From a virus: DNA of 36,450 nt. The stretch lies in the IMG/VR virus record IMGVR_UViG_3300017963_000507, positions 1 through 36,450 of that record; one strand, given 5' to 3'. This document shows positions 6,160-13,928 of the stretch, piece after piece (the first letter of the stretch is position 1; every line of letters begins with the position of its first letter). The notes below the pieces were generated by a model. It was given only the letters and a program-made list of their open reading frames with translations, made no database searches and was not told where the DNA came from. Both the position numbers and the translations under genes were made by a program.

Positions 6160-6436
6160 ATGCGTAGAATTTAAGCCGGTTGACAATGGTGTATTTAGGG
6201 GTGTTGCAAAGATTAAGGTAAAAAAATGGGGTGTAATCATCAGTGGATGCGCGCTATTTGAAAAGAACGGTCATCGCTGGATTTCTTTTCCCTCAGAAGC
6301 TTATCAGTCAGACGATGGTAAGAAAAGGTATTATCCATTTATTAGGTTCGAGGATAAAACTCTTATGGACATTTTCAGCAAAGAGGCTGTCAGTGCCATA
6401 GATAAATATAACGAAGAACATTCGGTACAATCATGA
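6152..6436 (+). CDS. SpoVG-like protein (94 aa)
   Basis: The order of elements fits the SpoVG fold: an N-terminal strand, FRGVAKIKVKKWGVIISGCALF, then WISFPSEAY-SDDGKKRYYPFIRF, the equivalent of the PS-DG-F-HP signature, and a final helix (SKEAVSAIDKYNEE). SpoVG proteins bind nucleic acid, and phage copies sit in replication operons as here. The gene overlaps both neighbours by a few bases (ATGATTGA and ATGA). The fold is inferred by motif order, not by a close match. Confidence 0.5.
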   Translation: MIECVEFKPVDNGVFRGVAKIKVKKWGVIISGCALFEKNGHRWISFPSEAYQSDDGKKRYYPFIRFEDKTLMDIFSKEAVSAIDKYNEEHSVQS

Positions 6437-6618
6437 GTGACATAACAAAATGTGATGGTAAAAACTGTCCGTTGAAGTATCAATGCTATCGGTTTACATG
6501 CAAAGATGGTCCATTCCAATCATGGTTTATGAGTATTCCATTTGATAAAAAAGAACAATCATGTTCTTATCAAATAAATGTTAAAAAAATTAAGGAAAAC
6601 TCAAAAATTGAGATATGA
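6433..6618 (+). CDS. Small cysteine-rich, probably metal-binding protein (61 aa)
   Basis: Start ATG in an ATGA overlap. The N-terminal motif has four cysteines spaced C-x4-C-x5-C-x4-C (CDGKNCPLKYQCYRFTC), followed by FQSWF. Many phages encode a similar small protein of unknown role. It probably binds zinc or iron. The C-terminus is basic and overlaps the start of the RusA-like gene. Confidence 0.6.
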   Translation: MSDITKCDGKNCPLKYQCYRFTCKDGPFQSWFMSIPFDKKEQSCSYQINVKKIKENSKIEI

Positions 6619-6973
6619 ACTATTTGCTAATATCCGTATAGAAAGTGAGGCTAACCTCCGTGAGCACTGGTCTAAAAAACATAGAAGGCATAAAAAATAT
6701 ATTCAGGAGGTTAATCGTCTTTGGGCCGAAATACCAGAACCAAGGCCAAATCCACCAGCAAAAATAACTCTTTGCCGGATTGCTCCACGTGAATTTGATT
6801 ATGATAACCTAATATCAGCAATGAAGACAATTAGAGACCTTTTGGCTGGACTTCTTATTCCAGGATTAGCCCCAGGTCGCGCAGATGGTGATACGCGATT
6901 AGAATGGATATATGAACAAAAAAAGGGCAGACCAAAAGAGTATGCCCTTCAAATAGTAGTAGAGAGTCTGTGA
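6578..6973 (+). CDS. rusA: RusA-like Holliday junction resolvase
   Basis: A 131-residue protein with the RusA signature: FDYDNLISAMKTIRDLLAGLL with two catalytic-type Asp residues (FDYDN), then the third acidic site in PGRADGDTRLEW. The N-terminal region includes SEANLREHWSKKHRRHKK, the usual basic lead-in. It cleaves four-way junctions left by recombination and replication before packaging. It starts inside the upstream gene, suggesting coupling. Its 3' end contains the terminator of the opposing operon (6918-6949), so the two convergent transcripts overlap. Confidence 0.8.
   Translation: MLKKLRKTQKLRYELFANIRIESEANLREHWSKKHRRHKKYIQEVNRLWAEIPEPRPNPPAKITLCRIAPREFDYDNLISAMKTIRDLLAGLLIPGLAPGRADGDTRLEWIYEQKKGRPKEYALQIVVESL
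6918..6949 (-). terminator. Terminator of the leftward 7030-8210 operon, inside the RusA gene
   Basis: On the leftward RNA, AAGGGCA/UGCCCUU arms with a 13-base loop are followed by seven U. It is entirely within the RusA coding sequence, 80 bases past the last leftward gene. Confidence 0.75.
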
Positions 6974-7029
6974 ATTGTCTCGGCGCGACTTTTTTATTTA
7001 TCTGGTCGCTGAAATCACAATGGAAATTC

Positions 7030-7347
7030 TCAGGCGTATTGTAGATCTCTGGTAAGAAACTTATCACACAACAAATCATGCCAAATTAAAGCTTCTTCCT
7101 TCGTCTCATACCTTTTTGAAAATATACAATCGTTTGGATTGGCAGTAGTGTCAAAAATAACAGTTTCATAAATTCTTATTCGATCATCAAGTAGATTCCT
7201 GTCATGGCCAACCCACACCGTGCTAACCAAAAAATGCTCATCTTGGTTTTTGCCGAGGACTCGATATTGTGGATCTGTAAAAAGTTCTGAAAACTCATCC
7301 AGAGTTATTTCTTTACCTTTTTTATCATAATATTTTGTGTTCAACAT
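7030..7347 (-). CDS. Unidentified protein (105 aa)
   Basis: Start ATG at 7347 with a weak SD (AGGAT), separated by one base from the stop of the gene before it. The product is mixed alpha/beta, with an aromatic acidic core (RIRIYETVIFDTTANP) and a C-terminal helix (YETKEEALIWHDLLCDKF). That helix resembles small phage proteins with a duplicated strand-helix unit. No motif gives a function. Confidence 0.6.
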   Translation of the reverse strand: MLNTKYYDKKGKEITLDEFSELFTDPQYRVLGKNQDEHFLVSTVWVGHDRNLLDDRIRIYETVIFDTTANPNDCIFSKRYETKEEALIWHDLLCDKFLTRDLQYA

Positions 7348-7348
7348 T

Positions 7349-7678
7349 TTAAAATCCTATACGTTCAAATGCACTTAATAAATGTTTTTGGAGAATATCC
7401 TCCGCATTAACATGCGCCTCAAACTCTTCTTTATCAAGCGCATATTCAATTTTTTCCCTCAATCTATCTGGCAATTCATTAATATCAAAATCATAATTTT
7501 CCACAAAGAATAAAACTGAATTTGATAAATAATCAGAGTCTGTATCTTCTAAATGCTGGAATAATGTCCAAACATGGTCTAAATGCTTCTCAACAAAATC
7601 CTTTCTAGCCATTTCATCCCTAACAACCCTTCGAACCTTCTCTTCATCTAATTCTTGCATTATTCTGTCTTTGTTCAT
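7349..7678 (-). CDS. Acidic helical protein, unidentified (109 aa)
   Basis: I chose ATG 7678 (MNKDRIMQELDEEK) rather than the upstream ATG 7741 because AAAAAAGGG lies before it and the longer form would overlap the previous gene. The product is very acidic and helical throughout, with no cysteine cluster or signal. Strong negative charge is typical of DNA mimics and host-protein binders, but nothing specific supports that here. Confidence 0.6.
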   Translation of the reverse strand: MNKDRIMQELDEEKVRRVVRDEMARKDFVEKHLDHVWTLFQHLEDTDSDYLSNSVLFFVENYDFDINELPDRLREKIEYALDKEEFEAHVNAEDILQKHLLSAFERIGF

Positions 7679-7719
7679 GGTAATACCCTTTTTTAAAGGG
7701 GCAATAAGCCCCTGATTTG

Positions 7720-8004
7720 TTAATATGATCTGATTTCCCAAACCTCAATATTTGGCTTCTTGTAATACTCAAGTGAACTCTCGTCAATAAGCCCATCTTC
7801 AATCATTCGTTTGTAGTCAATGGCACCAGCACGCTCTCGTTTGGTTACCTTAATTCCATACTCCATTCTGTCACCGCCAACATTGGCAATAATATCTTCG
7901 CGAAGCTCCTTATATTCCGCCTCAAGCTCTTTGCGCTTACTCAAAATATCACGCATCTTTTGACACATTAACTCGTAGTGATCTATAAATAAATCTTCTA
8001 ACAT
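7720..8004 (-). CDS. Recombination-associated small protein resembling a YqaJ C-terminal tail (94 aa)
   Basis: Residues 1-40 are a helical, charged coiled region (SKRKELEAEYKELREDI). Residues 45-94 read GGDRMEYGIKVTKRERAGAID-YKRMIEDG, then LEYYKKPNIEVWEI. This resembles the tail found after the nuclease core in YqaJ/lambda-exonuclease-type phage recombinases, here without any nuclease core. Its leader is the same 17 bases as that of the ERF gene, which supports a link to recombination. The resemblance is from memory of the family and needs a profile search. Confidence 0.5.
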   Translation of the reverse strand: MLEDLFIDHYELMCQKMRDILSKRKELEAEYKELREDIIANVGGDRMEYGIKVTKRERAGAIDYKRMIEDGLIDESSLEYYKKPNIEVWEIRSY

Positions 8005-8006
8005 GG

Positions 8007-8210
8007 CTAAACTCCTTTTTCGCTTGAGCTGTAAACATCATCTACTGGCTCAGTTATTGAAATTGAAAAACCAATGTCTGCAAATAGTGCAATCTGATTT
8101 TCCGTAAAACTCTTTCTTCTAAGAATCGAAAGCAAACCCGCTGCCAGCTTATTTCTTGGGTAATACCTTCGGTGCCCAAATTCTACTTTTCTCAAAAGCT
8201 CAAGTATCAT
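8007..8210 (-). CDS. Small basic protein, unidentified (67 aa)
   Basis: First gene of the leftward operon: ATG at 8210, SD AAGGAG, 28 bases from the promoter -10 box. The product starts MILELLRKVEFGHRRYYPRNK, with a basic, aromatic patch, then a helix (LAAGLLSILRRKSF). Its 3' end overlaps the leader of the next gene. Confidence 0.55.
   Translation of the reverse strand: MILELLRKVEFGHRRYYPRNKLAAGLLSILRRKSFTENQIALFADIGFSISITEPVDDVYSSSEKGV
8008..8024 (-). promoter_or_regulatory. Extended SD leader, copy 3
   Basis: AGCGAAAAAGGAGTTTA, identical over all 17 bases to the leader of the ERF gene 6.5 kb away, stands three bases before the ATG at 8004. It lies within the last codons of the preceding gene. 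Confidence 0.65.
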
Positions 8211-8237
8211 GGTTTGTCTCCTTGTTTGTATAGCATA

Positions 8238-8266
8238 TATATATCACACACGCGACATGTATGCAA
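8238..8266 (-). promoter_or_regulatory. Leftward promoter of the 7030-8210 operon
   Basis: On the leftward strand TTGCAT, a 17-base spacer and TATATA lie just upstream of the ATG at 8210. Confidence 0.55.
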
Positions 8267-8289
8267 GAAAAAAAAGAAAAAAGAAATTC

Positions 8290-8318
8290 TTGTCGTAAAA
8301 ATATGCAAAAGTTATATT
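8290..8318 (+). promoter_or_regulatory. Rightward promoter before the terminase genes
   Basis: TTGTCG (8290-8295), a 17-base spacer and TATATT (8313-8318). It is divergent from the leftward promoter 24 bases away, so this 190-bp gap is a two-way control region opening the late block. Confidence 0.5.
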
Positions 8319-8402
8319 TCATAATATGATCATTGTAGTAGCTGTCACATGTACATATATAGCTATATTCATAGGATCATATCTAATAACAAAAAGGTTT
8401 TT

Positions 8403-8603
8403 ATGATTGAGCTTAGCGTAACAGTTAAGGGTGATACAGAAACAGGGGATGATTGCACATATAAACAAAAATTCCTCATTCATGATATCTTTGAGATGAT
8501 GGACACAGACCCAGTCATTAAGGGTTGTATAGAACAAACTTTAGCAAACGCAAAAATAACGCCAGACGATATAAGAGTTAGGGCGTTAATGGTGGTGAAA
8601 TAA
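8403..8603 (+). CDS. Small unidentified protein before the terminase (66 aa)
   Basis: I chose ATG 8403 (MIELSVTVKGDTE) rather than the ATG at 8349, which lies in the promoter region; AAGG precedes 8403. A beta-rich first half is followed by helices (IFEMMDTDPVIKGCIEQTL). It overlaps the small terminase gene by one base (TAATG) and is probably co-translated with it. Confidence 0.6.
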   Translation: MIELSVTVKGDTETGDDCTYKQKFLIHDIFEMMDTDPVIKGCIEQTLANAKITPDDIRVRALMVVK

Positions 8604-9016
8604 TGGTAAATGCTGGAGGAAGACCTAGAGATTGGGATTACTCAGAAATGGCAGGAAAAATACTTGAATGGGCAAAAAAGAAAGATAGCGTAAATTTAAA
8701 CGCTTTTTGTTGCGAACATGAGCCACCATTTCCCCCCCCTTATGTATCAAGATGGGCAAGAGAAAGTGAGGAGTTCCGTTCAGCATATGAAACAGCAAAG
8801 TCGTTTTTAGCAAATAGAAGAGAGAAAAAACTTACAGCAAACGAACTACATGTTAAAGCTTATGATCTAAACGCAACAACATATGATTACTTCTTAAAAG
8901 AAGAAAAAATGCGCGAAAAGGAGTTTGACGCAGAGGTTAAACGAAAAGCATTTGAAGAAGGATCTGCCGATCTATCGGATTACAAAGCATGGTTGGAACA
9001 GAGCACGAAAAAGTAA
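8603..9016 (+). CDS. terS: Terminase small subunit
   Basis: A 137-residue protein directly upstream of and overlapping the large subunit. The N-terminal part (GGRPRDWDYSEMAGKILEWAKK, then AFCCEHEPPFPPPYVSRWARES) is a helix-turn-helix of the terminase small subunit type that recognises the packaging site. The C-terminal half is a long charged helix for ring assembly (KEEKMREKEFDAEVKRKAFEE). It would form an oligomeric ring on phage DNA and hand it to the large subunit. Confidence 0.72.
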   Translation: MVNAGGRPRDWDYSEMAGKILEWAKKKDSVNLNAFCCEHEPPFPPPYVSRWARESEEFRSAYETAKSFLANRREKKLTANELHVKAYDLNATTYDYFLKEEKMREKEFDAEVKRKAFEEGSADLSDYKAWLEQSTKK

Positions 9017-10497
9017 CATTGTCGGAGCATGTTGTTCTCTGTCATGAGAATCCACTTTATCGTATAGAGAATAACTATTTTATTATTACGAAAGAGAGTG
9101 AGAAAAAGCTTTTCAAGCTCAATGCTCAGCAGCGTGATATCTTCGACAATAAACACAATCGAAACCTTGTTCTTAAAGCTAGACAGATAGGGAGTTGTCT
9201 AGATCCCAACACATTGGTTTTAAAAGCAGATATGACTTGGGAAAGAATCGGAAACATGAAACCAGGTGATGAAATCGTGAGCGTAGACGAACATGCGCAC
9301 GGTATCAGGGGAAAGGGTCGACGTTTACGGCGTGGAGTAGTGCAGGGTGTCAAGTGGGATAGAAAAGAATGTTATAGAATCACATTTGATAATGGAAAAC
9401 AATTAATTTGCACCGCCAGACATCCATGGTTATCACGAAAAACAAACACTGGGTATGATTGGAGAAGCGTTGAAGACACTGGGAATAACGGTAATAAGAA
9501 GCTAAAGGTCGGCACAAAGATACGCCGAATATGCGATGGAACATGGGAAGCAGGCGATTACGAAGATGGTTGGATAGGTGGGATGTTAGATGGTGAAGGC
9601 TTTCTTGCAAAAAAAAATAGGGTGGGAGGATGTTTGGCTATTAGCCAGGTAGAAGGACCTGTGTTTGATAGGTTAAAGAGGTATTTCAAAACAAAAGGAT
9701 ATAACTATACAATTCAGGTAGATAATAAACCAGAAAGAAAATCAAAGTTTGGCAAAACTGCTGTGAAGAAAGTGGTTTTAAGTAGAATAGATGAAATATT
9801 TCGTCTTCTTGGGACAACAAGGCCATCACGGTTTCTGTGTAGGGATTGGTGGGAGGGTAAAGAACTTCCAAGAATTGGCGGGGAAGCTTGCGCCACAATC
9901 ACAAAGATTGAAAACATTGGGGAAAATGATATTGTCGACTTACAGACGTCAACTGGAACATATATTGCTGAAGGATTCGTTTCTCATAATACAACGTTCT
10001 GGTGCCTGTACATGCTTGACAAGGCACTCTGGAACGCAAATCAAACGATCGGTATCATCAGCCATAGCATGGAGAGCGCGCAGGGGATATTCAGGCGCAT
10101 TAGATATGCAGTTGATAACATGCATCCAGAGCTGAAGGCGGCGGTAAAGGTTAAGCAGGACAGCGCTAGACAGCTAGTATTCGGCAACAACTCACTCATA
10201 CGAGTAGACACTACGATGCGTGGAGAAACGCTCTCGGGACTACTTGTAAGCGAATTTGGTAAGATTTGTGCTAGATGGCCACAAAAGGCAAACGAGGTGA
10301 TGACCGGGTCTCTTCAAACTCTCTCGGCTAAGGCAGAAGTTGTTCTTGAGTCAACGGCGGAAGGGTCAGACGGGTATTTTTGGGAGCTATGTCAAAGGGC
10401 TATGGCTCGTGGGAATGAGGATTTAAGCCCGTTAGAATTCAAGCTACACTTTTATCCATGGTGGAGCGAGTCTACCTATTCTATGGAATCCATATGA
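8989..10497 (+). CDS. terL: Terminase large subunit, ATPase half, with intein
   Basis: This is the ATPase part of the packaging motor. Residues 43-69 (FKLNAQQRDIF...NLVLKARQIGS) end inside the P-loop, which resumes at residue 335 (TTFWCLYMLD) after a 265-residue intein. After splicing the loop reads KARQIGSTTF, the usual deviant Walker A of terminases. Then come the Walker B-like LLVSEFGKIC and the coupling motif VVLESTAEG. The frame closes after YPWWSESTYSMESI at a TGA that overlaps the ATG of the nuclease half. The spliced N-terminal product would be 237 residues, about half a normal terminase. The start overlaps terS by 28 bases. Confidence 0.85.
   Translation: MVGTEHEKVTLSEHVVLCHENPLYRIENNYFIITKESEKKLFKLNAQQRDIFDNKHNRNLVLKARQIGSCLDPNTLVLKADMTWERIGNMKPGDEIVSVDEHAHGIRGKGRRLRRGVVQGVKWDRKECYRITFDNGKQLICTARHPWLSRKTNTGYDWRSVEDTGNNGNKKLKVGTKIRRICDGTWEAGDYEDGWIGGMLDGEGFLAKKNRVGGCLAISQVEGPVFDRLKRYFKTKGYNYTIQVDNKPERKSKFGKTAVKKVVLSRIDEIFRLLGTTRPSRFLCRDWWEGKELPRIGGEACATITKIENIGENDIVDLQTSTGTYIAEGFVSHNTTFWCLYMLDKALWNANQTIGIISHSMESAQGIFRRIRYAVDNMHPELKAAVKVKQDSARQLVFGNNSLIRVDTTMRGETLSGLLVSEFGKICARWPQKANEVMTGSLQTLSAKAEVVLESTAEGSDGYFWELCQRAMARGNEDLSPLEFKLHFYPWWSESTYSMESI
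9196..9990 (+). mobile_element. Intein with single-motif LAGLIDADG endonuclease (265 aa)
   Basis: All splicing blocks are visible: Cys1 with CLDPNTLVLKADMTWERIG (block A), TARH at residues 142-145 (block B, catalytic Thr and His), IVDLQTSTGTYIAEGF (block F) and the end VSHN (block G), with Thr as the first C-extein residue. Between B and F lies one LAGLIDADG helix, GWIGGMLDGEG at 194-204, with its catalytic Asp and no second copy, so the nuclease is of the dimerising kind. The insertion is between Ser69 and Thr335 of the P-loop, so the motor is inactive until splicing. Confidence 0.92.
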
Positions 10498-11315
10498 AAA
10501 GAGAACAAATACCACAGCATCTTGAGCAGTATTTCATTGATTTGCGCGATAAAGAAGGTATAGAACTCACCCAAGGACAAAAGAACTGGTATTATGCTAC
10601 ATGGAGAACCCTCGGTGATAAGGTCAAACAAGAATATCCCAGTACGGAAAATGAAGCCTTCATGGCAAGCGCAGACGCTTACTTCTATGCCATTGAGATA
10701 GCAGGGGCCCGTAAAGATTCGCGCATTATACCTCTCAAATATGACCCAGAACGCTTTGTATATGTTGCGTTTGACCTAGGTGTTTTTGATTACACGGTTC
10801 TCTGGTTCTTCCAATATTACGACCAGAATGTCTATTTCATCGACTACTACGAAGATCACAACAAGTCATACGACTTCTACATTAAGTTCATGCTAGAAGA
10901 GAAGCGATACAATTACGGGACGATATATCTACCACATGACGCAGCAAAACGAGACGAGGTCACACTACTCAGCTATGCCGATAAGGTGAGAAATATGCTA
11001 ACAGAAAAGCATATAGATGTTCATGTGCTTAGAAGGGATGACATCATCATTGGGATAAATCTAGCAAAGGTTCTGCTCAATAGGTGTTTTTTGGATACTA
11101 GTAAATGCGCTCAAGGGATAGACCATCTCAGTAAATACAAGAGGAAGTGGAAGGAAGGTGCTGGGTGGATACATGAACCACTTCACAACGAGCATTCTCA
11201 CGCAGCCGACAGCTTCAGAATGGCTGCGATATCACTAGATTTTGTGAAAGCAAAAGGATCTAATTTTAATTCAAGACATCAAGATGCGCTGAGCGCTGTG
11301 CAAAGAATGATTTAA
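10494..11315 (+). CDS. terL: Terminase large subunit, nuclease half
   Basis: This frame continues the terminase: EQIPQHLEQYFIDL, LTQGQKNWYYATWRTLGD, EYPSTENEAFMAS, then the RNase H-like nuclease with VAFDLGVFDYTVLWFF (first catalytic Asp), the FIDYYEDH strand, YLPHDAAKRDE and the closing NEHSHAADSFRMA (third acidic site). It is 273 residues from ATG 10494, which overlaps the TGA of the ATPase half as ATGA. With the spliced ATPase half the total is 510 residues, normal for the family. Reinitiation, a -1 shift or a sequencing indel are all possible. Confidence 0.82.
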   Translation: MKREQIPQHLEQYFIDLRDKEGIELTQGQKNWYYATWRTLGDKVKQEYPSTENEAFMASADAYFYAIEIAGARKDSRIIPLKYDPERFVYVAFDLGVFDYTVLWFFQYYDQNVYFIDYYEDHNKSYDFYIKFMLEEKRYNYGTIYLPHDAAKRDEVTLLSYADKVRNMLTEKHIDVHVLRRDDIIIGINLAKVLLNRCFLDTSKCAQGIDHLSKYKRKWKEGAGWIHEPLHNEHSHAADSFRMAAISLDFVKAKGSNFNSRHQDALSAVQRMI

Positions 11316-11378
11316 AGAGTCTTTGCTATAAAAGATGAATTAGGTAATATAAAATTAAATAAATATGCCGGGGTTGCT

Positions 11379-13478
11379 ATGGGGAATGAAGACAAATTCG
11401 CTGAAATAAAGAATGAATACGAAGAAAACTGGAGACGTGGTGAAGAGGAGTGGGGCGAGCTTTGGAACTTCATGGACAGAGATTTACGCGCTTATGCAGG
11501 AAATACATGGACGCGAGCAGAGCTTAATCAACTTATTGTAGAAAAGCGGGAGGCTATTGAACTTCCCCTTATTCGTAGTAAAATCAACTGGTTTACAGGA
11601 TATCAAAGAGACAATATCCGATCGATGGAGATTGAACCTGTAGAATCTTCCGATCAAGAGACGGCAGATCAGCTAAGTAAAGTTTTAAAACAGGTTTGGT
11701 ATCGTGGACAGGGGCAATATCATTGGAACCAGGCTTTTGAGGATTCTGTTAAGACTGGCCTAAGTCTTTTTGGGATGTATCTTGATTTTTCTAATGACCC
11801 AATAAATGGGGACATTAAATTCTATCGACGTGGATATAACAGTTTTGTAATAGATCCAGATACTGAGCAGCCAGACCTTAGTGATTGCAGCTGGGTTATT
11901 CTTAGGGACTTTGTCACAAGAGACCAGGCTGGTCAACTTTTACCATTCATTGAAGATGAAGTTATACAGAATGTTGCACCAAGTGTTCGCGATAACAAGT
12001 TCATTTATTTAAGACCTTATAGTAGAAATTTTAACAATCCAAATATAATTACATTTGATCAATATTACCGTAGATCTTCTGAAAGAAAAAAACTTTTGGT
12101 AGATATTCAGTCTGGGTCTGCTAGAGATATTTCCAATATTTCTAAGGAAGAACTTCAAAAGCTAGAGATGGGCATTGATGTATTAAAGCAGACAGGAGAG
12201 GCTACATTAGAAATAAGGGACGAGGATAGGGAAATTGTTGAGTATAACATACTCTTGTCAGGAGAGGTTGTGTTTTCGGGAAAAGACGCAATTGGACTAG
12301 AGAATCGCTATCCTTTTGTCCCTGTTCACTGCTTTTTCGAGCCATCTGTAGAAAATATGGTTTATAGATATCAGGGTATTGTCCGCAGTTTATATGACGC
12401 TCAGCGTATATATAATAAGCGCAATATGAAAGTGCTTGATATCATGGATAAGGTAATCTATGGAAGTACAAAATATATGCTTGGGTCTGTTGACGACCCT
12501 CGTCAATTGTTACAGTCCGGTACCCGTAGACTCATTGGTATTCAGCCGGGCTATTCGATGGATGATGTGCAAGATCAGCAAGCTAATACTTCTGGTATTG
12601 CTGAGATAATACAATATTCACAGGTGATTGATCAGCTTTTCAATGATCTGGCAGGTGTCAATGATACACTTTTAGGATCTGACGAGGGTGGAAATACACA
12701 AGTTTCTGGACGTTTAGCACAGGTCAGAACTGCAAATGGTGTTAGGGCTAATAGAAAGATATTCGATCAGCTCGACTTTAGTCAAAAGTTGCTTGGTCAT
12801 CTTTTGATTGAATCTGTTCAAAAGAATTATACGCCTCAAAAAGTTCAAAGAATGATCAACGAAGAACCGTCACAAGAGTTTTATGATAAGAGCTTTGGAA
12901 TATATGATGCTGTTGTAAAACAAGGTGTTGAGAGTGAAACACAACAAGATCAATATTACTTTGAGCTTGTTAATCTTAAACGCGAGGGTATTGTGGATGT
13001 TCCTCAATCTGAGATACTTAAAGCGCTTCCTTTAGTTGGCAAGTCAGACCTTGTAGAGTCTATAGAGGCTCAGCAGGAGCAGGCACAGCAAGAAGCTCAG
13101 AGGGTGGCTGAACTTGAACAGATGCAAAAAGAGCTAATCAATTCTCAGACAGAGCAGAACATAGCGCTCAGTCAAGAGAGAAGAGCTAGGGTCGTAGCAG
13201 ATATTGGGTTGGCTAAGGAACGCGCCTCTGAGGCTGAACAAAATAGGGCATCAGCTGCTTTGGATAGGGCAAAGGCTATGACAGAGATACAAAATCTCAA
13301 ACAAGATCAGATTCTGAAGGTTATGGAATTTGTTAATATGCTACAGATGCAAGAACAGGCTCAGCAGGAAAAGGAAGAAACGGATGTAAATTTAGAAAGT
13401 GATTCAATCATGAAGATGACGGAACTAAAACAAAATATGAAGTCTGGTGAAGCAAATGCCGAGCAAAAAGAAATATAG
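11379..13478 (+). CDS. Portal protein, P22 type
   Basis: A 699-residue portal that forms the dodecameric DNA gate at one capsid vertex and docks the terminase. The core carries the expected order: the N-terminal helix region with WTRAELNQLIVEKREAIEL, INWFTGYQRDN, a KFYRRGYNSFVIDPDTEQPD wing, and the clip/stem region with RYPFVPVHCFFEP and YDAQRIYNKRNMKVLD. The last 150 residues are Gln- and Glu-rich helix (for example QQEQAQQEAQRVAELEQ), the long barrel of P22-like portals. Start ATG at 11379 with a GGGG SD. It follows terL directly, the canonical order. Confidence 0.88.
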   Translation: MGNEDKFAEIKNEYEENWRRGEEEWGELWNFMDRDLRAYAGNTWTRAELNQLIVEKREAIELPLIRSKINWFTGYQRDNIRSMEIEPVESSDQETADQLSKVLKQVWYRGQGQYHWNQAFEDSVKTGLSLFGMYLDFSNDPINGDIKFYRRGYNSFVIDPDTEQPDLSDCSWVILRDFVTRDQAGQLLPFIEDEVIQNVAPSVRDNKFIYLRPYSRNFNNPNIITFDQYYRRSSERKKLLVDIQSGSARDISNISKEELQKLEMGIDVLKQTGEATLEIRDEDREIVEYNILLSGEVVFSGKDAIGLENRYPFVPVHCFFEPSVENMVYRYQGIVRSLYDAQRIYNKRNMKVLDIMDKVIYGSTKYMLGSVDDPRQLLQSGTRRLIGIQPGYSMDDVQDQQANTSGIAEIIQYSQVIDQLFNDLAGVNDTLLGSDEGGNTQVSGRLAQVRTANGVRANRKIFDQLDFSQKLLGHLLIESVQKNYTPQKVQRMINEEPSQEFYDKSFGIYDAVVKQGVESETQQDQYYFELVNLKREGIVDVPQSEILKALPLVGKSDLVESIEAQQEQAQQEAQRVAELEQMQKELINSQTEQNIALSQERRARVVADIGLAKERASEAEQNRASAALDRAKAMTEIQNLKQDQILKVMEFVNMLQMQEQAQQEKEETDVNLESDSIMKMTELKQNMKSGEANAEQKEI

Positions 13479-13632
13479 TGATAATGATTCTCGTGAAGAA
13501 AGTACAATCAAAAAGGTTATGAAGTCGGCAAAAGTTGCAAAAAGCCGAGCGATAGCAATTTTAAAATCCAAAGGGGTTTTAAAGCAGAAAGGGGGCAAAA
13601 ATGGCCTTCTTATCAAGAAAAAGAAAAAATAG
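13456..13632 (+). CDS. Small lysine-rich protein (58 aa)
   Basis: I took ATG 13456 (MPSKKKYSDND), which overlaps the end of the portal gene, over the ATG three codons earlier. The product is extremely basic in its second half and ends in a lysine run. It is probably a small DNA-binding or capsid-interior protein. It shares the short YSDxD motif with the next gene. Confidence 0.55.
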   Translation: MPSKKKYSDNDSREESTIKKVMKSAKVAKSRAIAILKSKGVLKQKGGKNGLLIKKKKK

Positions 13633-13642
13633 GAGACTAGAA

Positions 13643-13885
13643 ATGGTCAGAAACAGAAATTATAGCGACAAAGATCCTATGGGTGGAAAGGGCTATGGCC
13701 CCATGAAATCTCCAGGGATGGGTCGCGGCGTTAACTCTGTTAAGCTGAAAAATCCTGCTCCAAAGCCAGAAAGAGGTGGATTTGATGGTGGCATTATGGT
13801 GCAACCTGATGCTTCAAAAGCTCGATCTATGGTAAAGCAGGAATATTCAAAAAGAGAGTCTGGACGTGGTAAAGGGACACTCTAA
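13643..13885 (+). CDS. Small Gly/Lys-rich protein (80 aa)
   Basis: ATG 13643 has the SD AGGAG eight bases upstream, so the longer open frame from 13601 is not used. The product is basic, Gly- and Pro-rich and probably disordered (MGGKGYGPMKSPGMGRG). Its start, NRNYSDKDPM, recalls the preceding protein. Position between portal and scaffold suggests a minor virion or assembly role. Confidence 0.6.
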   Translation: MVRNRNYSDKDPMGGKGYGPMKSPGMGRGVNSVKLKNPAPKPERGGFDGGIMVQPDASKARSMVKQEYSKRESGRGKGTL

Positions 13886-13928
13886 TCTTATTTTACCCGA
13901 TCGTTATGTTCGGGAACATAAGGAATCG

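Noticed and set aside
10458-10493. Upstream ATG for the terminase nuclease half
   Set aside because: The 12 extra residues are the out-of-frame reading of the ATPase end; ATG 10494 overlaps the stop as ATGA.
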